64,000 bases of DNA. Source: CBDCWO01 sp965223405. Lineage in GTDB: Bacteria; Bacteroidota; Bacteroidia; Chitinophagales; Saprospiraceae. The translations under genes were made by a program, and so were the position numbers. Shown here in pieces: positions 26,312 to 35,624 of this stretch. Below the pieces are notes generated by a model that ran no database searches, had not been told where the DNA came from, and worked only from the letters and a program-made list of their open reading frames with translations. Each line of letters begins with the position of its first letter. Within the stretch, counting starts at the first letter, position 1. The DNA is taken from positions 2,480,001-2,544,000 of the forward strand of contig CBDCWO010000006.1 of assembly GCA_965223405.1 (NCBI GenBank), given 5' to 3'.

Positions 26312-26848
26312 ATGCAATTCATTAATTCTTTTCGCAAACAAATTTACCTTCAATTATTGCGCTCCAGATCTCTCTCGCCAGAGAAAGTGTCTGATCCTGA
26401 TCCCAATTTGGCCAAAGCAAACATAGGATTGCTCTTTGACGGGACATATGGTGATGACCGAACGGCCGTAGAAGCTTTAGTCAATGAATTACGAAACTCC
26501 GGAAATATCGTATCAAGCCTAGGTTATATAGATCATGATGCGGTGGCATCTACCTATTCGTTCAAACACTTCTATCGTAAGCATGTAAATTATTTTTTTA
26601 TCCCCAAACATGACGATATTGAACGGTTTATGATGATGAAATACCACATTTTAATAAATTTGGGCAAACAAGATGACTTACCCCTTCATTATATCGCTAA
26701 ACTAACCCTTAGCAGCTTTAAGATCGGACCATTTAATGATTGGAATAATCACTACGACATAATGATCCAGTCTCGAGAAAAAATGAAAGTGGATCAGTTA
26801 ATCAACGAAATCAAAAGGATATTGAAAAACATACAATATCATGAGTGA
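26312..26848 (+). CDS. DUF6913 family protein
   Basis: 178 residues, no signal peptide or membrane segment. The pattern ANIGLLFDGTYGDDRTAVEAL, IDHDAVAS, YFFIPKHDDIERFM and LINLGKQDDLPLHYIAKLT matches a small protein family of Bacteroidota that often stands just upstream of dapA. Function unknown. One base separates it from accA and it overlaps dapA by 8 bp, so it is co-translated with both; a link to cell-wall/lysine synthesis or lipid synthesis is only positional. Family assignment is from memory of such neighbourhoods, not from a search. Confidence 0.75.
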   Translation: MQFINSFRKQIYLQLLRSRSLSPEKVSDPDPNLAKANIGLLFDGTYGDDRTAVEALVNELRNSGNIVSSLGYIDHDAVASTYSFKHFYRKHVNYFFIPKHDDIERFMMMKYHILINLGKQDDLPLHYIAKLTLSSFKIGPFNDWNNHYDIMIQSREKMKVDQLINEIKRILKNIQYHE

Positions 26849-27728
26849 TCAAAAGATGTTTTGGGGAACTGGAGTTGCACTAATTACTCCTTTTAAAGAT
26901 CAACGTATTGACTATGATGCTTTTGCAGAAATCATTGAGCATGTAATCGATGGGGGTGTAGATTATTTGGTACCCTTGGGCACGACCGGTGAAGCAGTAA
27001 CCTTGACAACTGAAGAATGCAACAAAGTTATCAGATTTACCGTGGAACGAGCCAAGGACAGACTACCGGTAGTTGGAGGGCTATTTGGAAGTAATAATAC
27101 TGGGGGATTAATCCGATATCTCAATCAGTTCAATACCCAGGGTTTAGCGGCTATCTTGAGCAGTAGTCCGTCCTACTTGAAGCCTACTCAGGAAGGTATT
27201 TATCGACATTATACAGCACTTGCCAATGCTTCCACGCTTCCCATAATCTTATATAATGTGCCTGGAAGAACCAGCTCAAACCTCGCTGCAGATACAATAT
27301 TGAAGCTGGCCAACCACCCTTTTATAGTTGCTGTTAAAGAAGCTTCAGCAAATTTTGATCAAATTCAACAACTTACAAAACATGCACCGGATACTTTCAG
27401 CGTTTTGTCCGGCGACGATCCGACTACTTTGGCCACCATTGCAGTAGGAGGAAAAGGAGTCATTTCGGTAATCGCAAATGCATTTCCTAACCAGTTTTCA
27501 ACTATGATTCGGTTGGCACTTCAAGAAAAATTCACCCAAGCCCGAGCCTTGAATCAACAATTACAGGATCTGCATCACTGGTTATATATCGAAGGCAATC
27601 CGGTAGGTATTAAAGGTGCTATGCAATATTTGGGTTTTTGCTCACGAGAGGTCCGACTACCGCTTGCTCCACTTTCCGATCAAAACTACCAAAACCTGAG
27701 CCAGGCGATTCAGGCAGCTGGGATTTAG
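26841..27728 (+). CDS. dapA: 4-hydroxy-tetrahydrodipicolinate synthase
   Basis: 295 residues, standard length. It condenses pyruvate with aspartate semialdehyde, the first dedicated step of diaminopimelate and lysine synthesis. Seen: VPLGTTGEAVTLT, Tyr138 in ILYNVPGRTSSN, the Schiff-base Lys166 in VAVKEAS, and LSGDDPTTLATIAVGGKGVISV. TIM-barrel, cytoplasmic. Overlaps the DUF6913 gene and ends tail-to-tail 24 bp from a thioredoxin-like gene. Confidence 0.96.
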   Translation: MSDQKMFWGTGVALITPFKDQRIDYDAFAEIIEHVIDGGVDYLVPLGTTGEAVTLTTEECNKVIRFTVERAKDRLPVVGGLFGSNNTGGLIRYLNQFNTQGLAAILSSSPSYLKPTQEGIYRHYTALANASTLPIILYNVPGRTSSNLAADTILKLANHPFIVAVKEASANFDQIQQLTKHAPDTFSVLSGDDPTTLATIAVGGKGVISVIANAFPNQFSTMIRLALQEKFTQARALNQQLQDLHHWLYIEGNPVGIKGAMQYLGFCSREVRLPLAPLSDQNYQNLSQAIQAAGI

Positions 27729-27752
27729 AATTACAAAATCACCTTGTGAAAT

Positions 27753-29210
27753 TTACTGTTGTACATAATTGTGGAGCATTTCCAATATGTGATTAATAGT
27801 ATTCTCGCGAAGATGCGGAATGTGATTCTGTAGTATAAGTCCCCTTTGATCGACGATTTGATGATGCGGATAACTTTTTAATTCGAAATATCGCTCATAA
27901 AAGGCGATTTGATTTTTGGATAATAAGTGATGAATACCTTTTAATTGATATTCATCAATAGTCGTTTGCCACACATCAGGTGCCATATGTACACCTAAAA
28001 ATAAAAATACAACTTCAATACCACTTTTATCGATTAATTGATTGTAGTATGGGAATTCCGACATACAAGGTTTACATCCTCTAAACCAAAAATCATGATA
28101 GATTACTTTGCCTTCCAAATTTTCATATAATCGCAACAGTTCAGTTTTCTCTTTGGTGGGGAGTTGATAATTTTTAATGAGTGAATATATAGGAGTTGTA
28201 TCCTTGGGTGCTTCAGACATTAATTTTGTCAATTCAATATTCGAGACTAATCCGGAAATTTTTTCATAATAATTGATTGGAATAGTTTTTTCCATTCGAA
28301 ATAATTGTACCAACATCTGATTCTTCAGTGACTGATTTTCAATTTTCGATATTAGGTCAAATTTAATTTTGAAATTAGATAAATTTTTATTTTTCAGTTC
28401 TTCTCGTTGATTTTGGTAGCGATCGGAAATATTTGCCATAATCACAAATGATGATGTTAAACTTTCGATAAAATCATTAAAAATCGAAGTTTCAAAGGAA
28501 ACCTTCTGACTGAAATTAAATTCTTCAACAAAATGAAAATAATCAGAATCAGCATGCATCTTCTGGTTTCGACCATAGAATGGGTATGTAGCCAAGCCCA
28601 TTCCATAGGTATAGGTAACTCGGTCTATCAGCCAATTAAAGAATACTGAATCTACAGTAGGATGATTTTTGAGGAAAGAATTAATAAGACTAAGTTGATG
28701 TTGGTATTCTTTCTTTCTTAAAGACCAATACGCCATTGCTGATTGTGATCTATCTGCAATCATAGCTCCAGTACCAAGCGAAGATAGCTTATTACCAAGC
28801 CTAATATTAATCAGGATTTGTTGATTCAATTTTTGGTAAACACCACTTACAATAGGGTTGGTAAATGGCCCACCCTGCAACAGCTCGTCAAGGCCTACTT
28901 CTAAACTTACTTTATCATTTGTTGATACTACAAATGGTATTTCATTATACTCATATTTGAGTTTTATCTCCTTCGCCGTTGCCAGTATTAAAGTGCATTC
29001 GGCTTGACCGGAATCTCCAATGTGCAATTGGAGCGTCTGAGGATCTATCCGGTCCGGAATGATTAATTGCAAATAGTTTTTGTGCTGATTTATTTGATAA
29101 CCTTTGAGAACAATTTTCACTTCGGATAAATCTGTGGTATCTCTTTCTGTCATTGACAGGGTAGAATTCAGAAAAAGTCCAAGGAGTAACGGAACTAGTA
29201 TATTCTTCAT
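27753..29210 (-). CDS. secreted TlpA/thioredoxin-fold protein
   Basis: 485 residues from the ATG at 29210, which begins MKNILVPLLLGLFLNSTLS, a clean Sec signal; an ORF start 23 codons upstream (29279) would bury it. The C-terminal ~140 residues are a thioredoxin domain of the TlpA/ResA type: VIYHDFWFRGCKPCMSEFPY with the CxxC pair (Cys-Lys-Pro-Cys near residue 380), followed by VVFLFLGVH and a late HHQIVDQRGLIL. The N-terminal ~330 residues are helix-rich and unrecognised, as in many Bacteroidota TlpA-like proteins. Acts in the periplasm in thiol-disulfide exchange; client unknown. Single gene. Confidence 0.85.
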   Translation of the reverse strand: MKNILVPLLLGLFLNSTLSMTERDTTDLSEVKIVLKGYQINQHKNYLQLIIPDRIDPQTLQLHIGDSGQAECTLILATAKEIKLKYEYNEIPFVVSTNDKVSLEVGLDELLQGGPFTNPIVSGVYQKLNQQILINIRLGNKLSSLGTGAMIADRSQSAMAYWSLRKKEYQHQLSLINSFLKNHPTVDSVFFNWLIDRVTYTYGMGLATYPFYGRNQKMHADSDYFHFVEEFNFSQKVSFETSIFNDFIESLTSSFVIMANISDRYQNQREELKNKNLSNFKIKFDLISKIENQSLKNQMLVQLFRMEKTIPINYYEKISGLVSNIELTKLMSEAPKDTTPIYSLIKNYQLPTKEKTELLRLYENLEGKVIYHDFWFRGCKPCMSEFPYYNQLIDKSGIEVVFLFLGVHMAPDVWQTTIDEYQLKGIHHLLSKNQIAFYERYFELKSYPHHQIVDQRGLILQNHIPHLRENTINHILEMLHNYVQQ

Positions 29211-29365
29211 TGATGTTATGTATTCGTTTAAAGATGACTTTTTGCCCTTGATTTGGTGTTGCAGTGTTAAGAATATCAAAAAATGTAGAAGAATAAGCGA
29301 ATCAAGCTCTAAGTTATTGGAATTCAGCGTACCATTCCTTAAATTGACCTTTTAAAATAAAAATT

Positions 29366-30652
29366 ATGAATAAGAATAAAACAACACGTAGAGATTTTGT
29401 AAAAACTACTGGTTCAGCAGTGCTGGGCAGTACCTTGGCTGTTAATATGTTTGCCAATCCCATTCGTTCGAATAATATATTAAAGGTTGGATTAATAGGA
29501 TGTGGAGGAAGAGGTTCCGGAGCGGCCTTACAGGCTACCAAAGCGGATAACCAAATCATGCTTACAGCCATGGCCGATTTATTTCCGGATCGGCTGGAAA
29601 GTGCTTTGAATAACTTGAAAAATGAAAATCCGGAAAAAGTCCAAGTGGATAAAGGACATCAGTTTACCGGATTCGATGCGTATGCAAAGCTTTTGGAAAC
29701 GGACGTCGATGTAGTCATTCTAGCCACACCTCCAGCTTTCAGACCAGGTCATTTGGAAGCCGCAATTGAAGCAGGAAAACATATATTTTGTGAAAAACCG
29801 GTCGCTGTGGATGCTCCGGGTATCCGTAGAGTGATAGCATCAGCTAAAAAAGCCAAGCAGAAAAATTTGGCCTTAATGTCTGGATTTTGTTGGCGATTTG
29901 ATTATCGTAAACGAGAAACTTTTGATCGGATTTTAGATGGAGCCATAGGAGATGTGTTATCTGTGCATAATACGTATAATACCGGAGCACTTTGGTTTAG
30001 AGAAACTAAACCCAACGCTTCACCATTAGAAAAGACTTTCAGAAACTGGATCTACTACAACTGGCTTTCCGGTGATCATATTGTAGAACAAGCCATACAT
30101 AGTATTGACCTGATGTCCTGGGCAATGGGTGACCGGTTACCTGTGCGGGCAACAGCGACCGGTGGCAGGCAAAGTCGATTGGAAGAAAAGTATGGAAATG
30201 TGTATGATCACTTTGCAGTAGTCTATGAATATGAAAACGGAGAAAAGGGATATCACTTTTGCCGGCAACAAGAAGGGTGCTCCAGGAGCTATGGTGTATA
30301 TATGCTTGGAACCAAAGGGAAGTGCGATATTGATGTAGGTGGAAAACATCAAATAGTAGGTAAAAAGACCTGGGACTATAAAGGTGATAGAAACAACATG
30401 TATCAGACAGAGCATGATGAACTTTTTGCTTCAATTCGTGCCGGAAAGCCTTTTAACGATGGTATTACGATGGCACATAGTACTATGTTGGGTATATGGG
30501 GTCGTATGGCTGCTTATACCGGACAAACTATTACCTGGGAAGAAGCATTGAACTCCAATGATCATTTATGTCCGGAATTAGACGAATACAGTTGGGATAT
30601 GAATTGGCCATTGCGCGAAGTCGCCAAACCAGGAATAACCAAATTCGCTTAG
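29366..30652 (+). CDS. Tat-exported Gfo/Idh/MocA-family oxidoreductase
   Basis: 428 residues. Tat signal TTRRDFVKTTGSAVLGS (Arg8-Arg9), Rossmann motif VGLIGCGGRGSGAALQ (41-56) and HIFCEKPVAVD with catalytic-type Lys144. GFCWRFDYRKRETFDRILDG and NWLSGDHIVEQAIHSIDL are typical of a long exported subgroup found in Bacteroidota and Planctomycetota. The His in HIVEQAIHSID is the usual active-site acid/base position. Function: sugar oxidoreduction in the periplasm by inference. Stands 207 bp before the Tat xylose-isomerase-like gene and could be expressed with it. Confidence 0.88.
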   Translation: MNKNKTTRRDFVKTTGSAVLGSTLAVNMFANPIRSNNILKVGLIGCGGRGSGAALQATKADNQIMLTAMADLFPDRLESALNNLKNENPEKVQVDKGHQFTGFDAYAKLLETDVDVVILATPPAFRPGHLEAAIEAGKHIFCEKPVAVDAPGIRRVIASAKKAKQKNLALMSGFCWRFDYRKRETFDRILDGAIGDVLSVHNTYNTGALWFRETKPNASPLEKTFRNWIYYNWLSGDHIVEQAIHSIDLMSWAMGDRLPVRATATGGRQSRLEEKYGNVYDHFAVVYEYENGEKGYHFCRQQEGCSRSYGVYMLGTKGKCDIDVGGKHQIVGKKTWDYKGDRNNMYQTEHDELFASIRAGKPFNDGITMAHSTMLGIWGRMAAYTGQTITWEEALNSNDHLCPELDEYSWDMNWPLREVAKPGITKFA

Positions 30653-30859
30653 TACGTCAAATAAAGTTTAAACAGAAAAGTCCGAGTTAAAATCTGTGCA
30701 TTTTTGTTCTTGATAGTCACCTATTGAATGAATCTAAGGTTGAGAGATCAAAGCTAAGATACTGTCCCAGACTAATTAAACTATAAAAATTCAGTGCTTG
30801 GACATTTATTAAATGTGTTGATCGCTTCATTTTCAAAATAGTAAGTAAATACGATATTA

Positions 30860-31753
30860 ATGAAAAGAAGATCATTTGTACAAACAATGGGTATTGCCTC
30901 CGTTGGTATTCCTTATTTAAGAAGCCAGAATATTTATGGAAACAAGTCGCCATTGATTAAAAAAAGCTTGAAATTCGGAATGATAAAGGAGGATTTATCC
31001 ATTCTTGAAAAATTTCAATTGGTGAAGGATCTAGGGTTCGATGGGGTGGAACTAGGTAGTCCGCATAATTTAAATGACAAAGAGGTACTAAATGCCAGGG
31101 ATAAGACAGGTTTGGAAATTCCTGGATTGGTCAATTCAGTACATTGGAAACTGCCACTTTCACATCCGGATCCTACGATTCGCCAACAATGTGTAGATGC
31201 GACGATCGAAGCACTACATCGGTGTAAATTATACGGAGGAACAACAGTCCTCTTGGTACCCGCGATTGTTAATGCTGCAACCAATTATCAGGATGCTTAT
31301 GAACGATCTCAAGCAGAAATAAAAAAGATGCTTCCAGAAGCAGAGAAAACCGGAATAAAAATAGCCATTGAAAATGTGTGGAATAATTTTCTGTTAAGTC
31401 CGATGGAAGCAGCCAGATATGTGGATGAATTTGATAGTGATAGGATAGGCTGGTATTTTGATGTGGGTAATATCATACGATACGGATGGCCGGAGCATTG
31501 GATTCGCATTCTAGGACCTAGGATATTTAAAATAGACATCAAAGAATACAGTCGCAAAAAGGAAAAAGATGAAGGTGTCTGGGAAGGATTTAAGGTAAAA
31601 TTAGGTGATGGAGATTGTAATTGGCCAGCGGTAAATAAAGCGCTGCAAGAAATTAATTATTCAGGTTGGGGTTCGGCGGAAGTTCCAGGAGGAGATCGGC
31701 AAAGGTTAAAGGAGATCTCGGAAAGAATGGACCAAATTTATGCTGCTTCATGA
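30860..31753 (+). CDS. Tat-exported sugar phosphate isomerase/epimerase-like TIM barrel
   Basis: 297 residues. KRRSFVQTMGIASVGIPYL is a twin-arginine signal (Arg3-Arg4). The rest is an AP-endonuclease-2/xylose-isomerase-like barrel: LVKDLGFDGVELGSP, TVLLVPAIVN, IKIAIENVWNNFLLSP (metal Glu), WYFDVGNIIRYG (metal Asp), RIFKIDIKEYSR and GDCNWPAVNKAL, WGSAEVPGG (metal Glu). Such barrels act as epimerases, isomerases or, in 3-keto-glycoside routes, as eliminating enzymes. Export makes a sugar phosphate an unlikely substrate. Pairing with an exported Gfo/Idh/MocA gene just upstream supports a combined oxidation/isomerisation or elimination role (inference). Confidence 0.85.
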   Translation: MKRRSFVQTMGIASVGIPYLRSQNIYGNKSPLIKKSLKFGMIKEDLSILEKFQLVKDLGFDGVELGSPHNLNDKEVLNARDKTGLEIPGLVNSVHWKLPLSHPDPTIRQQCVDATIEALHRCKLYGGTTVLLVPAIVNAATNYQDAYERSQAEIKKMLPEAEKTGIKIAIENVWNNFLLSPMEAARYVDEFDSDRIGWYFDVGNIIRYGWPEHWIRILGPRIFKIDIKEYSRKKEKDEGVWEGFKVKLGDGDCNWPAVNKALQEINYSGWGSAEVPGGDRQRLKEISERMDQIYAAS

Positions 31754-31873
31754 TTTAGTTAGTTTAAATTACTGAAATAATATTTAATAACAAAGTCGTT
31801 TAATATAAATGACTTCTAAAAGAGATGGTTCGTCAGGGTCTGACATTTTGCTAATTTATCAATAGTAAGAGGA

Positions 31874-34800
31874 ATGAAAAATTACTGGTTGACTTTATGG
31901 ATATGCCTATTTGGTTTTGGATTGCAGGCTCAATCTACCAGGCTTTTGCGGATGCCGGATATCAATAACCAACACGTGACGTTTGTCTATGCTAATGATA
32001 TTTGGATAGCTAATGCAGATGGGAAAGAAGTTAAACGTTTGACTTCATTTCAAGGAGCTGAACTGTGGCCACATTTTTCACCGGATGGCCAATATATTGC
32101 ATTTTCCGGTCAATACGACGGTAATACAGATGTTTATATTGTACCTATCGGTGGAGGTGAACCCCAACGACTCACTTTTCATCCATCAGTTGATCTGGTC
32201 AAAGGATGGAGTCCAGATGGGAGTACCGTACTTTTCTCCTCGGGTCGAAATGGAGTGCCGCAAGGCGATCCTTGTTTTTGGAAAATAAACAGAGATGGAG
32301 GCTTCCCCGAACAATTACCGTTAGACCGGGTTAGCGAAGGTCATCTTTCTCCGGACGGAACACATCTTGCCTATCAAAAGGTCGACGCGTGGGAATCCGA
32401 ATTTCGCAATTACCGTGGTGGTCAAACCAATCCTATTCGGATCCTTAACTTATCCACTTTGGTAGCTAATCCATTACCCTGGAATGGAAGTAACGACCTT
32501 AATCCGGTATATGTTAATGACGTAGTTTATTTTTTATCTGATCGCGATCATGCCAGTAATGTATGGTCATATAATCCTGGAACCAGGGAATTGAAACAAA
32601 TTTCATTTTTTACTGAATTTGATTGTAAGCACTTGGAATCCGGAGATGGCAGGATTGTTTTTGAAAATGGAGGGTTCTTGTATTCTTATGATCATCAAGG
32701 GATCAACCCACCTCAAAAAATTGACATCACAGTACAAGGTGATCGTTCATGGGCTAGACCCCATTGGCAAAATGTGGACCGGGATATTATGGATGCTGCC
32801 ATATCGCCTACGGGTAAAAGAGCTGTGTTTTCCGCTCGTGGTGATATCTTCACGGTTCCGGCCAATGACGGCCACATCAGAAATCTTACTCAGACTTCCG
32901 GAGCTGCAGAACGAAGTCCGGTTTGGTCTCCTGATGGTAAATGGATCAGTTGGTTCAGCGATGAAAGTGGAGAATATCAACTCAATATTGCCGACCAAAA
33001 AGGAGGCCAGCTTAAGAAAATTGTACTTCCGGATATGACTTTTGCCTATACACCGGCCTGGTCACCTGATTCCAAATATTTGAGTTATGGTGATGCCGAT
33101 AGAAATTTATGGCTAGTGGAGATTAATACCGGCAATGTAACTAAAATTGACAATGAGGGTTTTGCCCACCCACAACGTACCATTTACCCGGAATGGGCAC
33201 CGGATTCACGATTTATAGCATATACCAAACGGCTGGAAAATGAATATAATGCCATATTCATTTACCATATTGCTGAAAACCGAAAATATCAAATTACGAA
33301 TGAAATGGCAGATAACAGGTCTCCGGCCTGGGATCCCAGTGGCAAATACATTTACTTCCTGAGTAGCAATAACCTTGGATTAAATGTAGGGTGGTTGGAT
33401 ATGTCCTCGTTGGAAAGACCTCTACGCTATTCAATCTATTTAGCGGTACTCAATCCAGCCGATCCTTCTCCATTGATTCCCAAAAGCGATGAAGAAGACG
33501 AGACTGATGATTCAGCAAAGGATCAGGATGCGGAACAGGAGGTGCAGGTCGTATTTGATATCAACCAAATTGAGAATCGGATTGTGGCCCTTGATCTACC
33601 TGCTCGCAACTATACGTCGTTATCGAGTGGTGGAAAAGGGATACTATTTTATACTGAGAATGTAGAGAATAAACCGGGTGTGGATCTTCACCGGTACAAT
33701 TTGGACGAAAGAAAAAGTGAATTGTTTTTGTCGGAAATTCAAAATTATCAAGTGGCGGCAGGTTATGAGAAGATTTTGATCCATCAAAAAGGTACCTGGT
33801 CCATCACGGGTTCTTCCGGAAAACCTGAACCCGGTAAAGGAACTCTCAATTTGGCAGACATGCGCATGAAGATCTATCCAAGTCAAGAGTGGCAACAAAT
33901 TTTTCGTGAGGCCTGGAGGTATCAAAGAGATTATTTCTATGTAGAAAATGTTCACGGGTTGGATTTGGATTGGGCCTATAATACTTATTTGCCCTGGGTG
34001 AGTCATGTCAGACATCGATCGGATCTAAATTATATTCTGGATATTCTGGGTGGTGAAACTTCAGTTGGACATTCATTCAATGGGGGAGGAGATTATCCGG
34101 ATGTAAAGAGAGTTCCGGTAGGTCTGTTAGGAGCAGACTATGCCATTGAAAATGAGAGATACCGGATTAAGAAAATATTCGCCGGTGAAAGTTGGAACCC
34201 AAATCTGAAGGCTCCCCTGAGTGGTCCGGCAATCAATGTAAAAGAAGGAGATTATATCCTTGAGGTAAATGGTCAACCACTAAGAGGAGTTGACAATATC
34301 TATGAATTGTTTGAATATACAGGTGGAAAAGTAACCGAACTCACCTTGAATAGTATTCCCAGTATAGCGAATTCGAGAAAAGTCAATGTAATACCGGTAA
34401 CTTCTGAGTTTGGCCTTAGACAATCTGATTGGGTAGAATCTAATCGACGTACAGTTGATGAGCTAAGTAGCGGACAACTCGCCTATGTTTGGTTACCCAA
34501 TACCGGATTTGGAGGTTATAATAATTTCAACAGGTATTACTTTGCTCAAAAAAATAAGAAAGGAATCATCGTAGATGAACGCTTTAATTCAGGTGGATTC
34601 GCAGCGGATTACATTGTCGATCTTCTGGATCGTGAGCTGATGGGTTATTTCAATAATCCGGTAGGAGATAAACAACCTTTTACCAGTCCGGGTGCAGTTA
34701 TTCAGGGTCCCAAAGTTATGATTATCAACGAGATGGCGGGCTCAGGAGGTGATTATTTGCCGTACATGTTTAAAAAGAAAGGTATTGGAACCTTGGTAGG

Positions 34801-35101
34801 TAAAAAGACCTGGGGTGGATTGGTAGGTATTTGGGATGTTCCACCTCTGATCGATGGAGGTTATATTACGGCCCCCAGAGGAGGGTTTTATAACACGGAA
34901 GGACAGTGGGATGTGGAAAATAAAGGAGTAGCTCCGGATGTCGAAGTGGATAATGATCCCCAGAGTGTTGCAGCAGGTGAAGATGCACAACTCATTAGGG
35001 CCGTTGAAATCGCCATGGAACAGATGAATAGTATGAACTTGGGAATTATTCCTCAGCCGATAGATCCGGTGCGCGTAAGAAGGCCTAGTAATCGACAGTA
35101 G
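31874..35101 (+). CDS. tricorn-like S41-family protease, exported
   Basis: 1075 residues with a Sec signal (MKNYWLTLWICLFGFGLQAQ). Two beta-propeller regions open the protein (WD40-like/PD40 repeats such as LWPHFSPDGQYIAFSG, SPVWSPDGKWISWFS, TPAWSPDSKYLSYGD), then an acidic linker near residues 537-560 rich in Asp/Glu, a tail-specific protease core with His733 in SVGHSFNGGGD, a PDZ domain (VKEGDYILEVNGQPLRGV) and Ser957 in NEMAGSGGDYLPYMF, the tricorn nucleophile place. It degrades peptides in the periplasm. Signal peptide separates it from cytoplasmic archaeal tricorn. Monocistronic. Confidence 0.93.
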   Translation: MKNYWLTLWICLFGFGLQAQSTRLLRMPDINNQHVTFVYANDIWIANADGKEVKRLTSFQGAELWPHFSPDGQYIAFSGQYDGNTDVYIVPIGGGEPQRLTFHPSVDLVKGWSPDGSTVLFSSGRNGVPQGDPCFWKINRDGGFPEQLPLDRVSEGHLSPDGTHLAYQKVDAWESEFRNYRGGQTNPIRILNLSTLVANPLPWNGSNDLNPVYVNDVVYFLSDRDHASNVWSYNPGTRELKQISFFTEFDCKHLESGDGRIVFENGGFLYSYDHQGINPPQKIDITVQGDRSWARPHWQNVDRDIMDAAISPTGKRAVFSARGDIFTVPANDGHIRNLTQTSGAAERSPVWSPDGKWISWFSDESGEYQLNIADQKGGQLKKIVLPDMTFAYTPAWSPDSKYLSYGDADRNLWLVEINTGNVTKIDNEGFAHPQRTIYPEWAPDSRFIAYTKRLENEYNAIFIYHIAENRKYQITNEMADNRSPAWDPSGKYIYFLSSNNLGLNVGWLDMSSLERPLRYSIYLAVLNPADPSPLIPKSDEEDETDDSAKDQDAEQEVQVVFDINQIENRIVALDLPARNYTSLSSGGKGILFYTENVENKPGVDLHRYNLDERKSELFLSEIQNYQVAAGYEKILIHQKGTWSITGSSGKPEPGKGTLNLADMRMKIYPSQEWQQIFREAWRYQRDYFYVENVHGLDLDWAYNTYLPWVSHVRHRSDLNYILDILGGETSVGHSFNGGGDYPDVKRVPVGLLGADYAIENERYRIKKIFAGESWNPNLKAPLSGPAINVKEGDYILEVNGQPLRGVDNIYELFEYTGGKVTELTLNSIPSIANSRKVNVIPVTSEFGLRQSDWVESNRRTVDELSSGQLAYVWLPNTGFGGYNNFNRYYFAQKNKKGIIVDERFNSGGFAADYIVDLLDRELMGYFNNPVGDKQPFTSPGAVIQGPKVMIINEMAGSGGDYLPYMFKKKGIGTLVGKKTWGGLVGIWDVPPLIDGGYITAPRGGFYNTEGQWDVENKGVAPDVEVDNDPQSVAAGEDAQLIRAVEIAMEQMNSMNLGIIPQPIDPVRVRRPSNRQ

Positions 35102-35624
35102 AGCAGGATAAACGAACGTTCGTTATCCAATACTTTGCCTATAATCGTTGTAATCTGTCAGAATACCTATTCAATATGAATGAAGCAGAGTTGAATAGGG
35201 CAAATGAAAAGTTCAATAGAAAATGTGAGGCGAAAGATTATACTAACAATATGGATATCTTATTGGAGACAGCAAAACCTTTAGAGTAATAGGTAATGCA
35301 TCTTAGAGTTTTCTCCTTCTGTAGAGTAGAGGCAAAATGGAGAAGCCCCTTACTTGTGATTTTTTTGGTTAGCATCCTTTCAATCTAGATTCAATCGGAA
35401 TTGGAAAATTGCCTGGCTTTGTGTCAGTATGGGCAATAGTGGGTTTGGTAATGGGATAAAATGCCAAATGCGAATATTTGATATCAAAAGTACGTGTACA
35501 TGGACATGTTAGATTTCATGCAAACCAACAGATGTACATAATACCTTTTAAGATTGGATAAGTGTAAAAATAGTCGTATTTTACCCTTGATTAAACAACA
35601 AGCGTAAAAGATACTCTCGTCAAA
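35102..35624. other. 523-bp intergenic region with palindrome and possible coding remnant
   Basis: Six bases after the tricorn stop a 23-nt near-palindrome (35106-35128; centre ACGAACGTTCGT, flanks GGATA/TATCC, one bulged A) can form a hairpin, but no T-run follows. A frame open from about 35095 to the TAA at 35287-35289 contains ATG at 35176 (38 codons, MNEAELNRANEKFNRK); it may be a remnant, since no homologue is recognised and no ribosome-binding site is seen. From 35290 to 35624 I see nothing definable. The stretch is unusually long for this window and borders the Fic gene. Confidence 0.4.

Noticed and set aside
35176..35289. 38-codon small ORF MNEAELNRANEK
   Set aside because: Frame is open for about 64 codons but without a ribosome-binding site or known relative; kept only as a possible remnant in the intergenic entry.
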